Position numbers and translations under genes: made by a program. Below are positions 8,861-15,366 of a DNA stretch of 15,366 nucleotides, piece by piece. The stretch lies in assembly GCA_028565635.1 (NCBI GenBank), contig JAOXYB010027933.1, positions 1 to 15,366 of the forward strand, in the 5' to 3' direction. Numbering within the stretch: the stretch's first letter is position 1; each line of letters begins with the position of its first letter. The notes below the pieces were generated by a model that was not told where the DNA came from, did not search any database, and was given only the letters and a program-made list of their open reading frames with translations. The stretch is from Phoronis ovalis. Its lineage: Eukaryota > Phoronida > Phoronidae.

Positions 8861-11314
8861 CATTGGCCTGAAATTATATTGTAAATATAGATACAAATGT
8901 ACAAGTTAATCATTTTAAAGCATGAAAATTAAAAATTAATATAAATGTACTGTTTTGCTAAAAAATTTCGTATTGTAATAAGTTTTTCAATACCAGATAT
9001 ATGACCAACTTGTTTAAATGACAGACATGTGTTGTGGTTCCCTGAAAATCACTTGACATTTTAATACTTATTTGCTTGCTTTATTAATCACATTTTTTTG
9101 TAGAAGTACAAATACAAACATGTATCAGGAGTCTGTATGAATTAGCATTTCAACTGGTCCAAGAAAAAATATAACAAAGTTTTTTCTGGTTGGGAAAAAC
9201 ATAATTTATGTTAACTTCTTAACTCGTGAACTTGCCCACTGTGCTAATTTGTGATTAATTTCTGTTAATTTTTAGATAGTTTTTTTGAAAATATGCTTTT
9301 ATTAATTCAATTAATTTATTTAAGAAACTGTTCATCAGAAATTGTATATTAATGTGTATAGCGAGCAATGAAAACGTGTACATCTTGTAACTGTGTAGAT
9401 GTGGTATAAAGATCTTTTTCAACTAGTTATAAAAGTTGTTCCTGTTTTTGTCTTGGGAAAATATTTTTGCTTCTGCATTATTTGGTTATCCTTATTACTG
9501 TAATTTGCTGCAGACATCTCCTACTGTGAAAGTAATAATGTCTTACAAAACAAAATTTTGGTGATTTTTCAATTACTTGCCAAATAACAGATGAAACTTA
9601 ATTTTTTCTTATTACACTGTGTAACTAAGAAAATAATTGATAAAAGCTATATTTCTTTGTTTAATGTAAGTCCCAATTTGGAGATATTTAGACACTTCTT
9701 TTTTTTCTGGGATTGTGTGTAGATTGATCTTTCACATGTATGCTGGTTTTGTTGGCTTTAATTTTTCATGTTATACAGTAACTGTGTAACTGAGAAAATA
9801 ATTCACTTAGCCTTTCTTTCTTTGCTGAATTCAGTCCACTTCTGGAGATATTTATACTGATTCTTTTTGGGATTTTTTATAGAATGACTTGTTATCACTA
9901 TTTGTTAGTATTTGGTAGCTTAGTATAAGGCATTTTACCTAGAACGGTATTTCTATTTGATCTTCACGTCTTAGAAGTTATCAAATGAAATTATACATAT
10001 TTTTGAAAATACATTTTAAAAAGTTATGTTTCTGTTTAGAATCTGCTACATTTTGTAATATCAGAGATTTTCGAAGTCCAGTTACACTGTTTATGACAAA
10101 ACTGCATGATAATATTTGAGCCGTGGTTGAGGATCATGGTCTGTACAGTATTTACACTTTGTAGTTATGTTTTAGTTTCGTGCCTGATGTAGCGTCTTCC
10201 TGATGCTCACTACAGGATAGGGTTTCTTTTCAAATAGTAACAACTAATTATTGCAGGTATTACTGTTGTTTTTTAACATGTTGCATGTTTTCTTATCCTG
10301 GTTGGTATTTGACAAACTAAATTATTAGTTCATCGAGGTGTTTTTAAAACTATGCCTGCAGCATATTTTATTTGGCCAGTGTTAGTTGAAACAAGTCTTG
10401 AATTGAAGTGATGGTTTGTGTAAATATCTTACAGATATCTTCCGAGTTTTTATTTTTGACAGTATTTGTCGAGCGTATTGAAGCTTAGATAAAGTCGTTG
10501 ATCGTAGTAATAGCATTGCAGCTAGTTAGAATTTATGAAAATATATTTTGGAAATAATTGCTGCTTACAGTGTTCAAAATATTTGATACATCAGAGGATG
10601 ATGATATATTCCACATGACCACATGACCATGCTTGAAGTGTGCTAGTAGAATTCCATAAATTTTGTTTCATTCATCAGACATAGGTGGATAGGCTCATCA
10701 AGTGAATGTGAACACTTAGATAAAGAGAGTACTTCTTTTGAAAAGGAAATTATAAATATAACGTTTTGCATTGATAATTCGGAGGTAATAATTTAATCAT
10801 TGAAGATTTATGAAACATGTTGTGTCCAGGTATGAATTAGCATAATATTCATAGTGTTATAGTATATGTATATGGAAATACCTTCAAGATGCCAAGACTT
10901 TTTTGAAAAGCTGAACTGGATGAAATTCTTGAGTGAAACAAATTGAGCTGCTGAGCAAACCTCAATAACTGTAGGATCTGTTCTGGATTGTCTTTGTTGT
11001 GTCTTGAGACACATATTTTCTTTCTGTTCAACAAATTTATTTTCCAAACAAAATCTGTTGTGGATTAATATGCTGGTTGAGTCGATCTGGATGTGATAGA
11101 AAATTTTGTTCTGTATATAATTGTGTGGATATTGGATGAATTAATATTCATTATGTAATTATCTGGAATTTACAGACAATTCAGAGTTGAGAAGCATACT
11201 AATTGTTATGCATTATTTCTTGAAACCTGGTTTATGACAGCTGCTTTACTTTGCATATTGAAACTCTGTTCTGGTTTAGTACCATATATTTACAGAGTTA
11301 CAGAATTAGAAGTA
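8861..11314 (+). other. CASK: Large CASK intron, later part
   Basis: A+T-rich non-coding sequence with no recognisable exon. It contains the diverged duplication at 9609-9897 (separate entry) and an 8-bp tandem pair, ACATGACC, at 10613-10628. Overlapping reverse-strand frames at 10808-11047 have no known domain. Confidence 0.7.
9609..9897. repeat. Diverged direct duplication of about 120 bp
   Basis: The segment at 9609-9727 is echoed at 9771-9897 in the same orientation. Shared blocks in the same order are CTGTGTAACT, then GAAAATAATT, then TTTCTTTG, then GGAGATATTTA, then TGGGATT with a following TAGA-TGA. Both copies show substitutions and small indels, so the duplication is old. The offset between copies is about 165 bp and 43 bases of unrelated sequence separate them. 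It may be two copies of a short interspersed element or an old local duplication. Confidence 0.75.
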
Positions 11315-11384
11315 CTTACAATTTTACTGACAACAGCCCCTTGTGTGTGCTTACAATTTTACTGACAACAGCCCCTTGTGTGTG
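11315..11384. repeat. Exact 35-bp tandem duplication
   Basis: The 35-bp unit starting CTTACAATTTTACTGACAAC occupies 11315-11349 and repeats without any mismatch at 11350-11384, head to tail with no spacer. The lack of divergence points to a recent duplication (replication slippage or a repair event) or an assembly artefact. Being intronic, it does not change the protein. Confidence 0.97.
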
Positions 11385-13666
11385 AAATATAGCTTAAAAT
11401 TAACTCTTCATTACCAACATGTTTCAGTAATACTGCTTGTTGGAAAATCACTCGTAGCTTTATATTTCATGTCTTCACTGGTTTGTCATAACGTTATTGA
11501 TTTACCTCTCATTTTCAGTGATTTTCTTGCTGTTGAATGTACTATATAGCATCAGTAGTGTCTTGTTTAATGAATAGAAATAGATGAGTTTAACCAGACA
11601 TGTCATACACTGTATAATGTATAATTCTTGGAATACCATTATCAATACTATATGTTTCAAAGATGAAAATCGAGAAATTTTATGGTCAAACCTGTGGTCA
11701 TCTGACATACCTGAGTTGGTTGCTGACATATGTACATAATATGGAGTAGTTCTTATGATTTAGGCCCACTAATAACAGTTACGGTATACAAAACTGAGAA
11801 AAGTATGTTGACTACTTCAGTTGTGTGAAATAAAGAAAATAAATGAATCTTCACCGTCAGATTTATCTTTATCAGCTATGCTGAGATTAACTATCAGTCA
11901 GTTATTACAATGTGTGATCCTGTGCTTGAACATCGTATTCGTCGCCACGAGAACTTGTCAACAATACTGACTTTGTATTGGATAACATGTAAGGTAAGAT
12001 CAGTTTGTACTGGAGCGTTAGTTTACATCAATATTGTTAGAATGGTGCGAGTAATCTATAAGTTGATTACACCAAGAAATCAGTAAAATGTTATGTTTTT
12101 CTCTTCTGCAGCAATAAGAAAAACGAATTAATTGTTTAAGCAAGGAATTCAAATCTTGACTGTGTTTCCATTAAATTGTCCATTTAACTCTGTTTTCGAA
12201 GCTGTCAATGTCTCCAGTAGGTGATGTACAGGGATAAAGTGATATATCTGGATGACCAATACTATCTCCTGTATACTTTAGTAGCACACAAAATACCTGA
12301 TACAGTATTGAAATTATTAGAAATACTATTATGTTAAAATTAAATTATTTAAGGTCCAGTTCGATATTCTATAATACCGTAGCAAAATTATTTTTTTTAA
12401 TAAAAAAACTACAAAGTCAGTAGGTTAATTGTGGCTTATTACAGATTTTCTGTTGTTTATTTCTAGACTTACCGAGACAATTTAGCATAGTTTAATATTG
12501 ATAAAAGGAAGCAATCTACTGTTAAAGGAAGTTACTTGGTACTGTATTTTATTATTGATATAGTGTATTTATTGTGATCTAACCAGACAGCAGCGATGCT
12601 TGATGAGTGTAACATTTATGTCTTGAGTGTCCCCACTTCTTTAATACTTTATGGCTTTCTTGTATCAAGTATTCTTGCTCTATGATGTAGCGTGGAAAAA
12701 CAAATATTGCGATTTGTAGTTATTATAAATAAATTCTAAAATATTGAGTAGATGTGACAGCTTAATCGTTTTCAATTTTGTGACAAATTTGGTCAATAAA
12801 TTGTGTTATTTTATAAGAAAAAACTGAATGATGATTATAATTTAAAGGTTGTGAGTATGAAATTGTTTTTATATAATTGCTGGGCTGTATGGAACTGCTT
12901 AGTACTTTCGTTGCGCTTTACACCTTACACTTTCAGGCGGTTGTTAGAGTAAAACAGGTGACATTTTCGTAGGTTAAAAGTTTTAGCTTTGAAGTCGTAT
13001 TAACCTTCTCACCATTATGTGGTACTGAGTGCCTTCTGAGTAAATAGGGTTTATACCTTTAGGGTATATGAAAGTCTGTGTTGTCTGCTGCTTTGGTTTA
13101 GTTGTAAGTCCAACAAAGGTGTGTCTTCTAAATAATTTGCTGTTGCTATGTTTTAAAATCTTGCAAACACCTAAAATTTGTATTTTTGTGTTTGACATGC
13201 CTTCTAAAAAATTTTAGTAAATTTTAAAAAAGGGTTAGTTATTAATGTATTTTACTTTGTCTGTACTGCTTTTAAAATTTAAAACAAACTGTTGGGCTGC
13301 TTAATCATGATGAGTTCAGAGATAAATATTGACAGGCTGCTAAAATCATTTTCAAATTTTATTTTGAGCAAATCTCGCAAAAAGAGGTTATTAAAAAAAA
13401 TCATTACAACTTTTTTAAATGTAGGATTTACAGATAAAAAAATGCTTTTCAGCTCAGATTTGGTGTAATTATTATATCTGCTACCTTCTGTCAACTAGGC
13501 AACAATTTGAAGTTTAAAAATTAGCACAAAATAAAATATTGCAACCATTTTAGGAAGCTCATATCTACTGTGATAGCTGATACAATTTATTCATCAAAAC
13601 TATAAATAGGCTGGACAGGAATGTCGTAAATTTAATCCATCACTGAATATGCATATGTTTTTGTAG
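11385..13666 (+). other. CASK: Large CASK intron, final part with exon C acceptor
   Basis: Intronic sequence ending TATGTTTTTGTAG before exon C, with a plausible branch point (CATCACTGAAT) about 25 bases upstream of the acceptor. It includes the exon-like segment at 11898-11993 (separate entry). A small inverted repeat, TATACC/GGTATA with a 5-base loop, lies near 13055-13071. Reverse-strand open frames (11502-11729, 12983-13198, 13279-13494) have no recognisable motif. No other exon or RNA gene is seen. Confidence 0.75.
11898..11993 (+). other. Exon-like open segment, possible phase 0-0 cassette
   Basis: Between an acceptor-like ACTATCAG ending at 11897 and AAG|GTAAGA at 11994 lie 32 open codons: Ser-Val-Ile-Thr-Met-Cys-Asp-Pro-Val-Leu-Glu-His-Arg-Ile-Arg-Arg and onward to Thr-Cys-Lys. 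An in-frame ATG is at 11910, and without splicing the frame runs to a TAA at 12084-12086. The segment is CpG-rich for this window (CGTATTCGTCGCCACGAG) and both edges are phase 0, so splicing between exons B and C would keep the frame. A second acceptor with a better pyrimidine run ends at 11875 but has the wrong phase. I do not recognise the peptide. It may be a rare cassette, a relic, or chance. Confidence 0.25.
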
Positions 13667-13816
13667 CTGTATGACCGAATCAGTAGCAAGTCACTGAGCC
13701 CTTCCAGATCTCCACCGTCCGATTCTGTTCAGAAAGCCAGGGATCTTATAGAATGTCTAGATGATACAGAATGCTGTTCAGAACTCAGAGATATATTGAC
13801 AAAACCGCATTTTATG
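13667..13816 (+). CDS. CASK: CASK exon C: end of L27-1, Ser/Pro linker, most of L27-2
   Basis: Exactly 150 bp, 50 codons, phase 0 at both ends, bounded by TTTTTGTAG and ATG|GTAAGT. It opens Leu-Tyr-Asp-Arg-Ile, the last helix of the first L27 domain (human, from memory, LYDKI). Residues 6-20 are a flexible Ser/Pro-rich linker (SSKSLSPSRSPPSDS) with two Ser-Pro pairs. From about residue 19 it enters the second L27 (DSVQKARDLIECLDDTECCSELRDILTKPHFM), matching the human pattern of SDAVQRAKEVLEE and ILTQPHFM. In CASK the second L27 binds LIN-7/Veli, forming the conserved LIN-2-LIN-7 complex that also contains LIN-10/Mint in synapses and epithelia. The domain continues on the next exon, outside the window (Ala-Leu-Leu-Gln-type sequence expected). 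No break or missing key residue is seen. Confidence 0.95.
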
Positions 13817-14365
13817 GTAAGTAACCTTTTCAGTGCAATAAAAAATCCCAACAGTTTCAAATAGTTCAAAGGAGAAATAGAGAAACCAGACTCATATGTA
13901 GATTTGGGAAGTTTTTGCCCATGATATGTTTTTCTTTCAATTTTTTTTTGGGAGGGGCTTGGGCATATCTGGCTATTCCAAAGCAGATTATGGAAATGGA
14001 ATTTCAGGTTTACTGCATCAAACAATGACAAACTTATGTTGATCAGCAGCACATTATCTCTTTCGTGCTTAAACAAGACCTGTCTTCAAGTGCATCACTT
14101 CTTGGTGACAGTGGTCAATACAAGAAGTTTGACCTTGTGATAAAATAATGGTTGTATATTCAATATGCATGATGTGTACCAATTACTGCAGGACCAATCA
14201 ATATATCAAAGTGTATAACAAATTGGGCTTTATTTGTCTGCAGTAGCTTTCAGTAAATAACAAATTTACCTAAAAAATTACATCTGCCAGCATTCCCATA
14301 TTACCCGTCTGTACAATGTCTAAAATGTCATAGGTTCGAAAATCTAGAATTTATTTTAGATCCCT

Positions 14366-14395
14366 CAGAATATATATATATATATATATATTCTG
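14366..14395. repeat. (TA)n microsatellite inside a 30-bp perfect palindrome
   Basis: Ten TA units (14371-14390) are flanked by CAGAA on the left and TTCTG on the right, so all 30 bases form a perfect inverted repeat able to extrude as a cruciform. TA runs of this kind are typically length-polymorphic. Confidence 0.95.
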
Positions 14396-15170
14396 GATAC
14401 TTATTGAGCTCTCCTCATGAGGTCTTTACATGTATTGAAGAAGACATTTTGTTGTTTTAGGACACTAAAACTTAAACTCACAAATTCATTTTTGAAAACA
14501 GAGAAAGGTGCAGAGAGATGAAACAAGACCATTTTTGCTGGGTCTATCAAGACAACTTAATTACTACTGTAATTCTACTATACTACTATTCCCCTTTTGT
14601 TGTACAGGGATAGGAAGAAACTTTTCAGACTCGCTACCCTTCCAATTAAGGTAAACCCTCACCACCAACATTTAAAAAATAAATAAATAACACCCTCGTT
14701 TTATACTATTTTAGAAGACAATCAACATATTAACATTCACAGCTTTAAAACTTTATGCCACTTGTATTTCCATTGCTATTCGTATGAACTGAAACTAAAC
14801 CCAACCTAAACCAAATATACATCAAAAGCAGTGATAGGATTTCTTTCTGTCTCTCTTCCCTGAACACAGAAGATTCTGCTATGTTGGAGTTTAATAGCTC
14901 TAATCTTAAAAATATCTGTTGTCGTACAATAATTTTCAAAATTTCACAAATTATCAATATGGAAACATTTGGAACAGTTTTCCTAAAGGTACAAGCGATT
15001 TTTGTTTCTCGCTGAATTCTTGATGTAGTCCCTTGGGCACTGCCAAGTTTTATTCATGCTTCTAGTTACCAGTTGAATGTACATTTATAACAAAACTTCT
15101 GGACACAGCAGTTTACTAATCTTTTTTGTCTTCACTAATATAATTGGATAATCAGTCAAAAACTTTTTGA

Positions 15171-15190
15171 AGGTATGCCAAGGTATGCCA
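15171..15190. repeat. 10-bp tandem duplication
   Basis: AGGTATGCCA is present twice head to tail (15171-15180 and 15181-15190), followed by a partial look-alike TAGTAT. It is a short slippage-type repeat within the intron. Confidence 0.9.
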
Positions 15191-15337
15191 TAGTATATTG
15201 TAGGATAAATACTATGATCATAGAAAATGTAACTTAGTTTATTTTTGTGTCAGCCAAATATATTAGAAGCATATAAATTATGGTGTATTCCTAAGTTATT
15301 ACTGTATCAGTCCTGGTTGGAACTTCCCTTAAATAAA

Positions 15338-15366
15338 CCCCCCTCCCCCTTCCTCTTCCCCCTCCC
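15338..15366. repeat. Pure C/T tract at the window end
   Basis: The last 29 bases contain only C and T, with C runs of 6, 5, 5 and 3. The minus strand is therefore G-rich with four runs of three or more G, separated by loops of 1, 8 and 1 bases, close to but just outside the usual G-quadruplex definition. The tract continues past the window edge, so its full length is unknown. Confidence 0.9.

Larger units (their letters stand above)
13817..15366 (+). other. CASK: Next CASK intron, 5' part
   Basis: The intron starts with GTAAGT, a strong donor. No sequence matching the continuation of L27-2 or the following PDZ linker is found up to the window end, so this intron exceeds 1.5 kb. It holds a TA microsatellite palindrome, a 10-bp tandem duplication and a terminal pyrimidine tract (separate entries). 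A 115-codon reverse-strand frame at 13729-14076 overlaps exon C antisense and has no known motif; another at 14745-14957 is equally unremarkable. Confidence 0.85.

Noticed and set aside
13729-14076. A 115-codon open frame on the reverse strand
   Set aside because: It overlaps exon C antisense, has no known motif and lies mostly in low-complexity intron sequence.
1-15366. CRISPR array, tRNA, rRNA or bacterial-type operon
   Set aside because: No regularly spaced conserved repeats with unique spacers, no tRNA cloverleaf or rRNA signature; the exon-intron structure is eukaryotic.

Overview
The window is a piece of a nuclear protein-coding gene from an animal. It is strongly A+T-rich, almost entirely non-coding, and holds three short exons with GT-AG boundaries on the + strand. 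Joined in order, the exons encode the end of the CaM-kinase-like region and the tandem L27 region of CASK (calcium/calmodulin-dependent serine protein kinase; Caki/Camguk in Drosophila, LIN-2 in C. elegans), a membrane-associated guanylate kinase scaffold. The peptides are clearly CASK but diverge visibly from the near-invariant vertebrate form. With the A+T-rich sequence and the 11.5 kb intron, this suggests an invertebrate, most likely an insect or other arthropod with a fairly large genome. I cannot fix the species.

Layout: 1-1649 is the 3' part of an upstream intron. Exon A (1650-1758) starts just after the CaMK autoregulatory segment and encodes the acidic linker. A 314-bp intron follows. 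Exon B (about 2073-2194) encodes most of the first L27 domain. A large intron fills 2195-13666. Exon C (13667-13816) encodes the end of L27-1, a Ser/Pro-rich linker and most of L27-2. From 13817 to the end is the 5' part of the next intron. Phases agree (0 before A, 1 between A and B, 0 between B and C, 0 after C), so the three exons give one uninterrupted frame. The kinase domain lies upstream, outside the window; the rest of L27-2 and the PDZ, SH3 and GUK domains lie downstream, also outside.

The large intron holds a cluster of GGATTGCTAC-bearing repeats at 6042-6360, an exact 35-bp tandem duplication at 11315-11384, a diverged duplication of about 120 bp at 9609-9897, and several smaller repeats. 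Three short stretches look more protein-like than their surroundings (4864-4995, 8676-8855, 11898-11993). Two of these can be read as phase 0-0 segments ending at good donor sites, so they could in principle be cassette exons of this gene; this is speculative. The intron after exon C holds a 30-bp perfect TA palindrome, and the window ends in a pure C/T tract.

The most interesting coding-level observation is at the exon B acceptor, where two NAGNAG motifs give four AGs that all keep the frame. I found no second recognisable gene, RNA gene or autonomous mobile element, and nothing that amounts to a new biological system.
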